Assembly: GCA_032622095.1 (NCBI GenBank)
Contig: CP136061.1
Coordinates: 196,774,935-196,838,934 of the forward strand
DNA length: 64,000 nucleotides
Source of the DNA: Siphonodentalium dalli
Lineage: Eukaryota; Mollusca; Scaphopoda; Gadilida; Siphonodentaliidae
Reading direction: 5' to 3'
The position numbers and the translations under genes were made by a program. Below the pieces are notes generated by a model. It worked only from the letters and a program-made list of their open reading frames with translations. It had not been told where the DNA came from and made no database searches. Below are positions 1 to 9,780 of the stretch, piece by piece (within the stretch, counting starts at the first letter, position 1; every line of letters begins with the position of its first letter).

Positions 1-382
1 GGTACATCGGGGATTTTCATTAAATATCTCGGTCTGTTCCCCTGTTTATATCTATCTTCAGGCAGGAAACGTTGCAACTAATTGAGATAGCTACAATTTG
101 GAAAGAAACGGTAATGTTCATATATAGCTACAATTTGGAAAGAAACGGTAATGTTCAGTTCGAGGATCATCTCTCTTTTCCCATTGCCACAACCTACATC
201 CGCAACTATAACATATGGTTTACAGCGGTCTTTGTGAAAAAGAAACCAGCTCCAGCTATTTTAGCAGCCTCCACGGGCGAGGTCCAGTTTTCGAAAGAAG
301 CTAATCTCGAGTGAAAATTTCGAAGTTCTGGGTATGACGGTTTCCAAGCCACAGTAAGACCATACAAATTTAAAAGTTCTGG
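1..382 (-). pseudogene. IAP-like BIR fragment, mirror copy, cut by window edge
   Basis: This is the reverse-complement counterpart of 7131-7512. Read on the minus strand it gives the start of a BIR domain (an R-L-A-S-F-E-N-W motif) and, in a shifted frame, a C-x2-C plus E-H-x5-P-N-C zinc-binding half. It carries the same frameshift and the same 37-bp tandem duplication (about 83-156) as the right copy. The RING part would lie to the left, outside the window. BIR domains belong to inhibitor-of-apoptosis proteins, which bind caspases or signalling partners in the cytoplasm. Broken in this copy, so no product is expected. Confidence 0.7.
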
Positions 383-2319
383 TATCGTGCTTATATGTAT
401 ACACTATTATCGCTCGAATCAGCTGCGTGCGGCGGGATATCCATCACCTGTTGTTTCTCCCCCACCCTGACAAGCATTATGAACCTGTAAATGTTAGTTC
501 AAGCCTTATAACAATGGTAATGTATAGAAACGCGTTCATTGGCCGCTGTATTAACATTATTATTATTGTTTATATAGATATACTTGTTTTCTTTTTACAG
601 ATGGAAAATTTCCAGGCCGAACAGTTTCATCGCAATTGATTCGAAAGTAGTGACCTTATGATGGGAATTAATGCGGGAAGACAACGAATGACCCATTTAA
701 ATAGGTCACTATACAACAGACTGGTTGAGTTTGAACCATAATTTCTAATTTACAAAACCCTCTGTTTATTCGAGGAAATCCGCTAACTCAAAGGTCCTTG
801 GAAATGAGTTTCACTTCATGATGCAACATCACGCAATATGTGGCTCTAAATTTGCACGTACCTAGTGAGCATTTGATCTCTAATAGCGATCAGTGAAGTA
901 TTTAGTTCTTATCATAATATTTATAACAGCCAATCAAAACCCGTTGCTGGATTTAACTATATAATACACGGACAAACGGAATGAAAACATCTGTGCACCA
1001 ACTTGTGCAAAACCAAAGGACCCAGCTGATGTAGACTAGTATATAAATACTTACTTCATGTGTTCTTTTCATCAATGATATGCATTTAACACCTATAAAT
1101 ATAGTCTGTTATACAGATGAAACATTGCCCACAGTCTCATGCCACGAAAGGCCTACTATGTGAACACATGTGTATATTAATTCCATATTTTCTTGTCAAA
1201 ACGCTATATTATATAACGATGTATTCGTTAAGTTAATCGTTCCTTTATCTTTATTGTTGTTAATTTATAGCATTGTTAGTAGAAATTTAATCTAAACTCG
1301 ATGGTATATTGAACATAATGCGTCAATACTGCTTCATTGGTGGTAACTGAACTTATCACATCATGTCTCGCAACTAAAACAAGCGAGACAACTCATAAAT
1401 TTGTAATAGTTCTCATGTCTATGGCGGTTCACACAGTGTACAGTTTCATTGTTGTTACCATTTAATGCACACATTACTGATTTATGCATAAGAACGCGGG
1501 TCTACATTGTTGTCAAGTACATATATATTTATATATGTCCATATTTCTTAAAGCAAGTACAGTATCTGTATCTGCTATGACATATAACAAGTGCCATTTT
1601 CACATGTAAATCACGTATTAAAGCTCTTTAATGTATAGTTAAACTGTTGAGATTTCAGACGCAGGTATATGTCCTTGTGGAATATATACGTGGTATACGT
1701 CAGTATATACACGAAGGTAATGTGTTCTAAGTATGTGATTTATGTATATGTCCATGTTCCTTGAAGCAAAATCCATTACATATAAATGCGTTGTGACGTA
1801 TATTAAGTGTCATTTTCATTGTTGAATCACGTACAATAATAGCAAACGTGGTATTTCTCACAAAGGTAAATCGAAACGGTCATTTATCAAACGAAATGAA
1901 ATGTCTGGGATCAAACGTGCTAATCAGGCCTGTGTTTTCACCAACAAGGGAGTTTGATTATGGTTGTATATGATGGTTCAGTCATTATATGACACCTAAT
2001 CGGTTGCACACGGTGCTGTCTAAGGTATATCCTGTGCATGTATAATAAATTCTCCATTGATGTTAGGAGTATGGCTCAGTGTCTGATCCATTGCCCATGT
2101 GTTTCTTAATTATGCACTCTCTTTACTATGACTCAATTGTATTGTGTACATATCATAACTGGTATTATATGTATTTTTTATTATTTAATGTAAAAATACC
2201 GTGTATATGACAATACTTTACTATAGCTGATGTGTGTCTAGAAGCTTATTCATGCTATCATCACATATACTTGAATTAGACACTAACTATCGAGTTATGA
2301 TTTTTCCCTGTATTTCCAG

Positions 2320-2406
2320 GCAATATTCGTGAATGGCAACAATCAGCAGTTCTTTTCTGATGAATGGCAAACGAGATTTCTCACCCCCAATGCCGCCTCT
2401 AACTGA
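2320..2406 (+). CDS. Possible terminal exon, unknown gene (left arm)
   Basis: A good acceptor (tttttccctgtatttccag) ends at 2319. It is followed by 28 in-frame codons and a TGA at 2404-2406. The peptide is hydrophilic with no stops (it begins A-I-F-V-N-G-N-N-Q-Q-F-F). I do not recognise it. No matching upstream exon was found in the arm, so this could be chance. The right-arm copy has one coding difference (Gln to Leu). Confidence 0.2.
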   Translation, partial: AIFVNGNNQQFFSDEWQTRFLTPNAASN

Positions 2407-3160
2407 CATTTCGATAACCTTTATTGAATCTTAAACACTGTAATTTCTCTAATTTCTCCACGTTACTTCTCCTATACACGTAGTTCGATCAGCTGTCAAT
2501 GTCATGTCTGGTGTTGCTGTTGTGTTCTTAATGGACCATCTGCTAACTAACGATGCGTGTCAGGTATGCATACTATTTGTTTTAATATGCCTGGTATACA
2601 TGTATTCTCAGACACTCACTCTCATGTGCATCTCTTCGGTAAAACACATAGATATGATATAGCTGTGCTGTAAGGTTCGTCCATGACATTACTTCATTAC
2701 GACATTATGATACATAGACCAATCACATAAAAGTAATGAATGTACTCCCAATACGTTAGGCATATATTTTAACCTGAGTGATGTCACCACAAAACGCAAG
2801 GTTCAAACACTTAAAAAATAGTTAAAAGTACACATTATTATTTCGAATATCATTATTTATGGTCAATTTCGTGTTATGAAATGGGCCATTTTACAAACGC
2901 GTAACAGGTGATTCAAAAAACGGCTATTTGATAAAAAATTTAAACGCTATTATCACTATATTTGGAATATAAAAAACGTTGTATTTGACGAAGTATGACA
3001 ATGCAAAATGACTACTTTTTTAAACGCGAATTTGAAAACACTAATATCGAAACGAATTTTAAACTAAGTTCGTGTTATGAAATGACTCATTTTATAATCG
3101 CGGTCTAGTCAAGCGGGAAACTAGTATGTATGTGTAAGTCGACTTAGCGCGGACCTCATT

Positions 3161-3237
3161 AAACCCCCCTTAAACACCCCCCTCCCCCGTCCGGATGAAA
3201 CCCCGACCAAAAAGGGGGAGGGGAGGGGGGCGCGCCG
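3161..3237. other. C-run/G-run block at inner end of left arm
   Basis: A cytosine-rich stretch (3161-3189) is followed by a guanine-rich stretch (3213-3230) ending in GGCGCGCC and a T-run. Such tracts can form i-motif and G-quadruplex structures. The composition is unlike the AT-rich surroundings. The mirror copy is at 4276-4352, so the two blocks bracket the spacer. Confidence 0.8.
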
Positions 3238-3607
3238 TTTTTTATGCCAAAAAATATGCCAGATATTTTTCATGCAACCAGTTTCATACCAAATCGTTCA
3301 CCATATTGTTGTAATTGTTGTTGCTGTGGTTGCTTTTTTATGCTGTTTTTGATGTTAGTTTGGTTGTTGTCGTTGTTTTTCTTATTTTAGTTGCTGTAAT
3401 GGCAGCGGCACAATTTGGAACATACATTTACACACAGCAACTTGAGGAGGTGGACTACCTTATATCAAAGGTTAAGATGAGTTATACACTAATGCTTTGG
3501 AACATTGTACTAAAACATTAGGTTTGAGAAGGTGTGTTTATATTCCTGGAAAGAGTCAGAGAAGTATTACTGGACTTGTCCAAACATGTCACATATAAGT
3601 GTTTGCC

Positions 3608-3633
3608 ATTGGTTAATATTAAGATATATAAAT
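3608..3633 (+). promoter_or_regulatory. Possible promoter of the PC4 pseudogene
   Basis: An inverted CCAAT box (ATTGG, 3608-3612) lies just upstream of GATATATAAATG (3623-3634), about 120 bp before the first ATG of the broken PC4 gene. The layout of inverted CCAAT, TATA box and short intronless reading frame matches the intact gene at 8163. Confidence 0.3.
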
Positions 3634-3755
3634 GAGGTGCATTTGACATCACAGTCACTGGGGTGAAGGAAAGGGGCTATCGACCATCCCGGGGTAGCCA
3701 CCCCACACCCCAAATCACATACTTCCCATCACTTGCTGAGAAACCATTGAGAAGC

Positions 3756-4111
3756 ATGGAGCTATATCACCAGAAGATTGTGAAACCAATGTATGGCCAA
3801 CAGAGATACATAACAGTTACTGAAGAAAAGGGTGAAAAATAAACATATGGCAATTAGAAGATGGTATTTTGCCAATTAAATATGGAATTTCTATGGACAA
3901 GGATTTATGGTACAATATGTCTTCATATGGTGATGACATCAAAGGAGCGATATTAGAGAAACGTTCGGTAAAATAGCATATTGGGAGTGACTGGTTTCTG
4001 TGCTACTGTAATAAATATTGGACAATACGAATAGGAAAATTCTATAAACATAAGGAGTATCAAGAATCGTACTTCAAGTGTACAAAATGTTGCGGTTCTA
4101 TGGTTGAATAA
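3756..4111 (+). pseudogene. Decayed PC4-domain gene (paralogue of 8163-8684)
   Basis: The first 28 codons from ATG 3756 read into a PC4-like strand (Q-Q-R-Y-I-T-V-T-E). A one-base deficit in an A-run at about 3835-3840 then shifts the frame. In the shifted frame the domain continues (I-N-I-W-Q-L-E-D-G then L-P-I-K-Y-G-I-S-M), followed by an in-frame TAG at 3974-3976. A second block starting H-I-G, with I-R-I-G-K-F-Y, ends at TAA 4109-4111 after a C-x2-C-C cluster. The order is the same as in the intact gene at 8163: PC4-like half, H-I-G linker, second half, C-terminal cysteines. PC4/Sub1 proteins bind single-stranded DNA and act as transcription cofactors. Inactive here because of the frameshift and stop. 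Confidence 0.65.
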
Positions 4112-4275
4112 ATATATAGCTATAATTCAATATCTTAGTCAGTTTTCCATCCATAGTTATGGTTTCAATATCATCCTGGGTATAGGCAAATATACCATAT
4201 TTACCATTTTTCATACATATTGTATACAATATTATATTTAGTCACCCCCTACAGCATATTTTTTGGCATAAAAAA

Positions 4276-4352
4276 CGGCGCGCCCCCCTCCCCTCCCCCT
4301 TTTTGGTCGGGGTTTCATCCGGACGGGGGAGGGGGGTGTTTAAGGGGGGTTT
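4276..4352. other. G-run/C-run block at inner end of right arm
   Basis: Mirror of 3161-3237. It opens with GGCGCGCC preceded by an A-run, then C-runs, then G-runs. It lies about 20 bp from the spacer border. Confidence 0.8.
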
Positions 4353-5106
4353 AATGAGGTCCGCGCTAAGTCGACTTACACATACATACTAGTTTCCCGC
4401 TTGACTAGACCGCGATTATAAAATGAGTCATTTCATAACACGAACTTAGTTTAAAATTCGTTTCGATATTAGTGTTTTCAAATTCGCGTTTAAAAAAGTA
4501 GTCATTTTGCATTGTCATACTTCGTCAAATACAACGTTTTTTATATTCCAAATATAGTGATAATAGCGTTTAAATTTTTTATCAAATAGCCGTTTTTTGA
4601 ATCACCTGTTACGCGTTTGTAAAATGGCCCATTTCATAACACGAAATTGACCATAAATAATGATATTCGAAATAATAATGTGTACTTTTAACTATTTTTT
4701 AAGTGTTTGAACCTTGCGTTTTGTGGTGACATCACTCAGGTTAAAATATATGCCTAACGTATTGGGAGTACATTCATTAATTTTATGTGATTGGTCTATG
4801 TATCATAATATCGTAATGAAGTAATGTCATGGACGAACCTTACTGCACAGCTATATCATATCTATGTGTTTTACCGAAGAGATGCACATGAGAGTGAGTG
4901 TCTGAGAATACATGTATACCAGGCATATTAAAACAAATAGTATGCATACCTGACACGCATCGTTAGTTAGCAGATGGTCCATTAAGAACACAACAGCAAC
5001 ACCAGACATGACATTGACAGCTGATCGAACTACGTGTATAGGAGAAGTAACGTGGAGAAATTAGAGAAATTACAGTGTTTAAGATTCAATAAAGGTTATC
5101 GAAATG

Positions 5107-5193
5107 TCAGTTAGAGGCGGCATTGGGGGTGAGAAATCTCGTTTGCCATTCATCAGAAAAGAACAGCTGATTGTTGCCATTCACGAATATTGC
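5107..5193 (-). CDS. Possible terminal exon, unknown gene (right arm copy)
   Basis: Mirror of 2320-2406 on the minus strand, with acceptor, 28 codons and TGA retained and one Gln-to-Leu change. Function unknown; support is only the acceptor and the open frame. Confidence 0.2.
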   Translation of the reverse strand, partial: AIFVNGNNQLFFSDEWQTRFLTPNAASN

Positions 5194-7130
5194 CTGGAAA
5201 TACAGGGAAAAATCATAACTCGATAGTTAGTGTCTAATTCAAGTATATGTGATGATAGCATGAATAAGCTTCTAGACACACATCAGCTATAGTAAAGTAT
5301 TGTCATATACACGGTATTTTTACATTAAATAATAAAAAATACATATAATACCAGTTATGATATGTACACAATACAATTGAGTCATAGTAAAGAGAGTGCA
5401 TAATTAAGAAACACATGGGCAATGGATCAGACACTGAGCCATACTCCTAACATCAATGGAGAATTTATTATACATGCACAGGATATACCTTAGACAGCAC
5501 CGTGTGCAACCGATTAGGTGTCATATAATGACTGAACCATCATATACAACCATAATCAAACTCCCTTGTTGGTGAAAACACAGGCCTGATTAGCACGTTT
5601 GATCCCAGACATTTCATTTCGTTTGATAAATGACCGTTTCGATTTACCTTTGTGAGAAATACCACGTTTGCTATTATTGTACGTGATTCAACAATGAAAA
5701 TGACACTTAATATACGTCACAACGCATTTATATGTAATGGATTTTGCTTCAAGGAACATGGACATATACATAAATCACATACTTAGAACACATTACCTTC
5801 GTGTATATACTGACGTATACCACGTATATATTCCACAAGGACATATACCTGCGTCTGAAATCTCAACAGTTTAACTATACATTAAAGAGCTTTAATACGT
5901 GATTTACATGTGAAAATGGCACTTGTTATATGTCATAGCAGATACAGATACTGTACTTGCTTTAAGAAATATGGACATATATAAATATATATGTACTTGA
6001 CAACAATGTAGACCCGCGTTCTTATGCATAAATCAGTAATGTGTGCATTAAATGGTAACAACAATGAAAATGTACACTGTGTGAACCGCCATAGACATGA
6101 GAACTATTACAAATTTATGAGTTGTCTCGCTTGTTTTAGTTGCGAGACATGATGTGATAAGTTCAGTTACCACCAATGAAGCAGTATTGACGCATTATGT
6201 TCAATATACCATCGAGTTTAGATTAAATTTCTACTAACAATGCTATAAATTAACAACAATAAAGATAAAGGAACGATTAACTTAACGAATACATCGTTAT
6301 ATAATATAGCGTTTTGACAAGAAAATATGGAATTAATATACACATGTGTTCACATAGTAGGCCTTTCGTGGCATGAGACTGTGGGCAATGTTTCATCTGT
6401 ATAACAGACTATATTTATAGGTGTTAAATGCATATCATTGATGAAAAGAATACATGAAGTAAGTATTTATATACTAGTCTACATCAGCTGGGTCCTTTGG
6501 TTTTGCACAAGTTGGTGCACAGATGTTTTCATTCCGTTTGTCCGTGTATTATATAGTTAAATCCAGCAACGGGTTTTGATTGGCTGTTATAAATATTATG
6601 ATAAGAACTAAATACTTCACTGATCGCTATTAGAGATCAAATGCTCACTAGGTACGTGCAAATTTAGAGCCACATATTGCGTGATGTTGCATCATGAAGT
6701 GAAACTCATTTCCAAGGACCTTTGAGTTAGCGGATTTCCTCGAATAAACAGAGGGTTTTGTAAATTAGAAATTATGGTTCAAACTCAACCAGTCTGTTGT
6801 ATAGTGACCTATTTAAATGGGTCATTCGTTGTCTTCCCGCATTAATTCCCATCATAAGGTCACTACTTTCGAATCAATTGCGATGAAACTGTTCGGCCTG
6901 GAAATTTTCCATCTGTAAAAAGAAAACAAGTATATCTATATAAACAATAATAATAATGTTAATACAGCGGCCAATGAACGCGTTTCTATACATTACCATT
7001 GTTATAAGGCTTGAACTAACATTTACAGGTTCATAATGCTTGTCAGGGTGGGGGAGAAACAACAGGTGATGGATATCCCGCCGCACGCAGCTGATTCGAG
7101 CGATAATAGTGTATACATATAAGCACGATA

Positions 7131-7837
7131 CCAGAACTTTTAAATTTGTATGGTCTTACTGTGGCTTGGAAACCGTCATACCCAGAGTTTCGAAATTTTC
7201 ACTCGAGATTAGCTTCTTTCGAAAACTGGACCTCGCCCGTGGAGGCTGCTAAAATAGCTGGAGCTGGTTTCTTTTTCACAAAGACCGCTGTAAACCATAT
7301 GTTATAGTTGCGGATGTAGGTTGTGGCAATGGGAAAAGAGAGATGATCCTCGAACTGAACATTACCGTTTCTTTCCAAATTGTAGCTATATATGAACATT
7401 ACCGTTTCTTTCCAAATTGTAGCTATCTCAATTAGTTGCAACGTTTCCTGCCTGAAGATAGATATAAACAGGGGAACAGACCGAGATATTTAATGAAAAT
7501 CCCCGATGTACCAGGAATTTTTTCATTGCAACGTCCCGTGGATAGTGCCTCTGTTCAAGAAATGAATACATTTTCAATAGATGACCTTACCGTTAATTTC
7601 GAAGAAATGACTGAAATAAACGATGAGAGACTGTCTGGTTCCTATGAAGATGACTGGCCTGATACGACAGTAGACGTTTCTGAAGAATGCAAATGTATCA
7701 TTTGTCTAGAGAATAATAACAACTGTGTGCTTTTACCACGTGGACACGTATCAATGTGTGGCATGTTTGCGCTCGGTTCTGAGACTTGTCCCTTGTGCAG
7801 AAGCGTAGTGCGTGCCTATGCCAAAACTTTTGGTTAA
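7131..7837 (+). pseudogene. Inhibitor-of-apoptosis-like gene (BIR + RING), broken
   Basis: From 7131 the frame reads P-S-Y-P-E-F then R-L-A-S-F-E-N-W and A-G-A-G-F-F-F, the first half of a BIR domain, and stops at 7302. One base out of frame the second half is complete: C-Y-S-C-G-C-R-L-W-Q-W-E, D-D-P, E-H and F-P-N-C, giving the C-x2-C...H...C zinc site. A 37-bp direct duplication (7357-7430) repeats the last part and is followed by a TAG at 7433. The RING frame then runs 7436-7837: C-I-I-C-L, a linker, G-H, C, and C-P-L-C-R. Two expected zinc ligands are replaced: the Cys before Gly-His is Arg, and the second Cys of the C-x2-C after it is Phe. IAP proteins block caspases and act as E3 ligases. 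A full-length active product is unlikely. An upstream intron is possible, as an acceptor-like site ends near 7028. Confidence 0.75.
7357..7430 (+). repeat. 37-bp tandem duplication inside the BIR remnant
   Basis: Two copies starting GAACATTACCGTTTC at 7357 and 7394, period 37. The length is not a multiple of three, so the duplication shifts the frame. It is present in both inverted-repeat arms and so predates the arm duplication. Confidence 0.9.
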
Positions 7838-8162
7838 ATGATTCATACCTGCGTTGTGAATACCCTGAATCACAGTTGCGTGTCATTTCCGGCCCTTCCT
7901 ATAGGCCGAGACAGTTTACCCCGAAACCCCTTTATTCTGTATTTAGCTAATGTACTTCCGAGCCACTGTCTGAGAGTTCCCTCTGATCGAAACATGATTG
8001 GCCCTTCCATATTTGGCTAATGCGATTCCGGGGGCAATCTGATTGGATTATATACTTTGAAACTGTTGCGATGGGACCGCCCAATGACGTCATATAGGGT
8101 ATAAACGTAATACATCCACGTGTCTCCGACATTTTCAGTTCAGCGTTCATCGAAACGATACC
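7838..8162 (+). promoter_or_regulatory. Intergenic region and promoter of the PC4-like gene
   Basis: It contains two diverged direct units (near 7938 and 8008, each with a T-x-GCTAATG-type core), inverted CCAAT boxes (ATTGG at about 8000 and 8042), CCAAT at 8081, a perfect CRE (TGACGTCA, 8085-8092) and a TATA box (TATAAAC, 8100-8106). An initiator-like TCAGTT lies at 8135, the right distance for transcription start, 28 bp before the ATG at 8163. The compact arrangement suggests a functional RNA polymerase II promoter with a short leader. Confidence 0.6.
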
Positions 8163-8684
8163 ATGAATTCTAAAATTTTCACCAAACACTTAGGACGGGA
8201 TAGATACCTTACCGTCGGTGAATATAAAAGAATAAAAAATATAGACATCAGAATATGGAACGAGGGGAAGTTCCCTACTAAATTCGGCGCCTGTCTGAGA
8301 TTACAACAGTGGCTGGAATTAGCTGATAACGCGCAGAAAGTGTATGAACATTTACAAAGCAGATCTTCTTTGGAAAGGATACATATCGGACATAATGAAC
8401 ACGTGACTTATGATCATGAACACAGTGTTGTACACATCAAAAAATTCTTTTACCCGAAAGACAGTGAGAGACTTTGCCCTACGAAGACAGGTGTAACTCT
8501 TAGCCACTCAGAATTTGAACAGTTGATGTCCACCATTAATGACGTCACTGTGGCTGTACCGGAACTACAAACTTTAGTACCCTGCTACATGCAAGAGGAT
8601 CATAAAAAAAATCAGCTTGGCTTTTTAATGTGTAGTTTCTGTTCACCGGAATTATGCAAAATATATACACCTGATTCGTTTTAA
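8163..8684 (+). CDS. Intronless protein with two PC4-like domains
   Basis: A 173-residue protein. Residues 11-63 match the PC4/Sub1 ssDNA-binding fold pattern: G-R-D-R-Y-L-T-V, then I-D-I-R-I-W, then P-T-K-F-G-A-C-L and Q-Q-W. Residues 73-125 repeat it in weaker form: V-V-H-I-K-K-F-F, then C-P-T-K-T-G-V-T-L and E-F-E-Q-L. The tail has Cys at 141, 157, 160 and 165, a possible metal site. PC4 family proteins bind single-stranded DNA and modulate RNA polymerase II transcription. A tandem PC4 protein with a Cys tail is not the ordinary cellular Sub1, which is a single domain after a Ser-rich lead. There is no signal peptide or membrane segment. The start is set by the first ATG after a CRE/TATA/initiator promoter; poly(A) signals follow at once. 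Its neighbours are the IAP remnant upstream and a decayed paralogue at 3756-4111, which suggests an element that carries these genes. Confidence 0.75.
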   Translation: MNSKIFTKHLGRDRYLTVGEYKRIKNIDIRIWNEGKFPTKFGACLRLQQWLELADNAQKVYEHLQSRSSLERIHIGHNEHVTYDHEHSVVHIKKFFYPKDSERLCPTKTGVTLSHSEFEQLMSTINDVTVAVPELQTLVPCYMQEDHKKNQLGFLMCSFCSPELCKIYTPDSF

Positions 8685-8705
8685 ACTGTAATTATTATGT
8701 AATGG

Positions 8706-8736
8706 AATAAATGGATTGTGTTTAATAAATAATAAA
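8706..8736 (+). terminator. Poly(A) signals of the PC4-like gene
   Basis: AATAAA at 8706-8711 and overlapping AATAAATAATAAAA at about 8723-8736, 20-50 bp past the stop codon. Confidence 0.6.
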
Positions 8737-8739
8737 ATG

Positions 8740-9780
8740 TGTGAATTTTTAAAAGATGCGTTCAGTTTTACTGCTATGGTAAAGCCGACCCACGTGTAGT
8801 AAACCATGTCGAAATTATTCTCTGGCATGACCTTCCTCGATTATCTTGTGATTTTGTAATAACACTACAGAATGAGAATGACTTGAGAAATACCACGACC
8901 AAACTCTACACCTCCTTCTGTAGTTTTTTGACTTAAAACAAAATAGCGGCCATGTTTTTCGTATGATTCGAACTAAAATCTCGTGATAACATCTGAGTGA
9001 CGTCAGGCACGTACTCGCCAAATTTCATAACGATTGGTGGAAAAATGAGCCAACTATGACACTTTAAAATTCGAAGTGCATTTATGACTTAAATAAAAGA
9101 TGACCACTGGAGGCCATATTTCTCAACCGATTCGTCCCCCATATGTGACGATGTCCGCTAAGTGACGGAGAGCAACCCCCGTGGTTCGACGAGAAAATAA
9201 GCCTGACATGACATTTTATTTTTTTAAATATCTAAAATTCGAAATAGGCTGGCGGCCATGTTATTGAAATTATTCGAACCAAAATATGGTGCTTACCTCT
9301 AAGTGACGTCTGGCACGCACGTGACAAATTTAATTATGATAAGATAGAAAATGAGAACACAATGGTACTTTTTTTTACTTGAAGGTAAGTGGCTACTCTG
9401 TTATAATGCTGCTGTCGTTTAACATAGATTTGCGTCAATTTTATATGAATTAAAGCATATAGCTAAAATCTATATTAAAACGAGGGGGTATTGAGACAAT
9501 TTTGGAAATAAAGAGCGTTTGTATTGATGGATACGCCGAATTAGATTTAAATGCATAAGTGATGTGTACATTTAATGTACGTGACCCAAAATGCGCTCAG
9601 TTGTATGTTCAAATATCTATGGGTAAGGCGTTGATTGATTCCTGATAGTTCGATTATATACACCATATTGTAAAGTGGTAGTTAGAGAAAAAAGCTTAAC
9701 GATTGTTAGAGATGATTTAATCAAGTTTGCCATTGAAATAACAGTGTACCATTAGTCGGGATACATATATTAAAGGGGCC
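8740..9780. repeat. Diverged direct repeats with a GCGGCCATGTT core
   Basis: Related blocks start near 8946, 9112 and 9252. Each has a (g)GGCCATrTT core, then a GATTCGAACCAAAAT-like stretch and, in two of them, GTGACGTCwGGCACG. This is probably an old dispersed element. The rest of the interval shows no gene. Confidence 0.5.

Larger units (their letters stand above)
1..3259. repeat. Left arm of long inverted repeat
   Basis: This arm is the reverse complement of 4254-7512: paired positions sum to 7513. Matching begins at the first base of the window, so the true outer end may lie further left. Only scattered differences are seen, for example near 331, 1055, 1432, 2338, 2680, 2706 and 2731, so identity is roughly 99.5% by eye. 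The match stops sharply at 3259/4254. The arm contains minus-strand BIR remnant sequence at its outer end and a C/G-run block near its inner end. From about 640 to 2300 I see no supportable gene, only AT-rich DNA with two diverged direct units near 1540-1620 and 1750-1850. Confidence 0.95.
3260..4253. other. Unique spacer of the inverted repeat
   Basis: 994 bp not shared between the arms. It holds a T/G-rich stretch (3300-3395), an ATTGG box and TATA-like motif at 3608-3633, a short C-rich patch (3690-3712) and the broken PC4-domain gene at 3756-4111. A hydrophobic reading frame at 3315-3521 follows from TTG/GTT repeats and is not called as a gene. Confidence 0.85.
4254..7512. repeat. Right arm of long inverted repeat
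   Basis: Reverse complement of 1-3259 (see that entry). The last shared base that can be tested is 7512, because the window starts there. The IAP-like pseudogene begins inside this arm and ends outside the testable part. From 4360 to 6850 no gene is supported beyond the mirror of the small exon candidate at 5107-5193. Confidence 0.95.

Noticed and set aside
427-639. 70-codon frame in the left arm (mirror at 6874-7086) with an acceptor-like ttttctttttacag
   Set aside because: The donor and acceptor motifs are partly palindromic, so either strand could be read. No family match, and the frame is open through the supposed intron.
3315-3521. Hydrophobic 68-codon frame in the spacer
   Set aside because: Produced by GTT/TTG repeats; no ATG at its start and no link to the PC4 remnant.
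1-7512. Inverted repeat as a pure assembly or foldback-read artefact
   Set aside because: The arms differ at several bases and the spacer is unique, which a foldback read would not give. Not fully excluded without reads.
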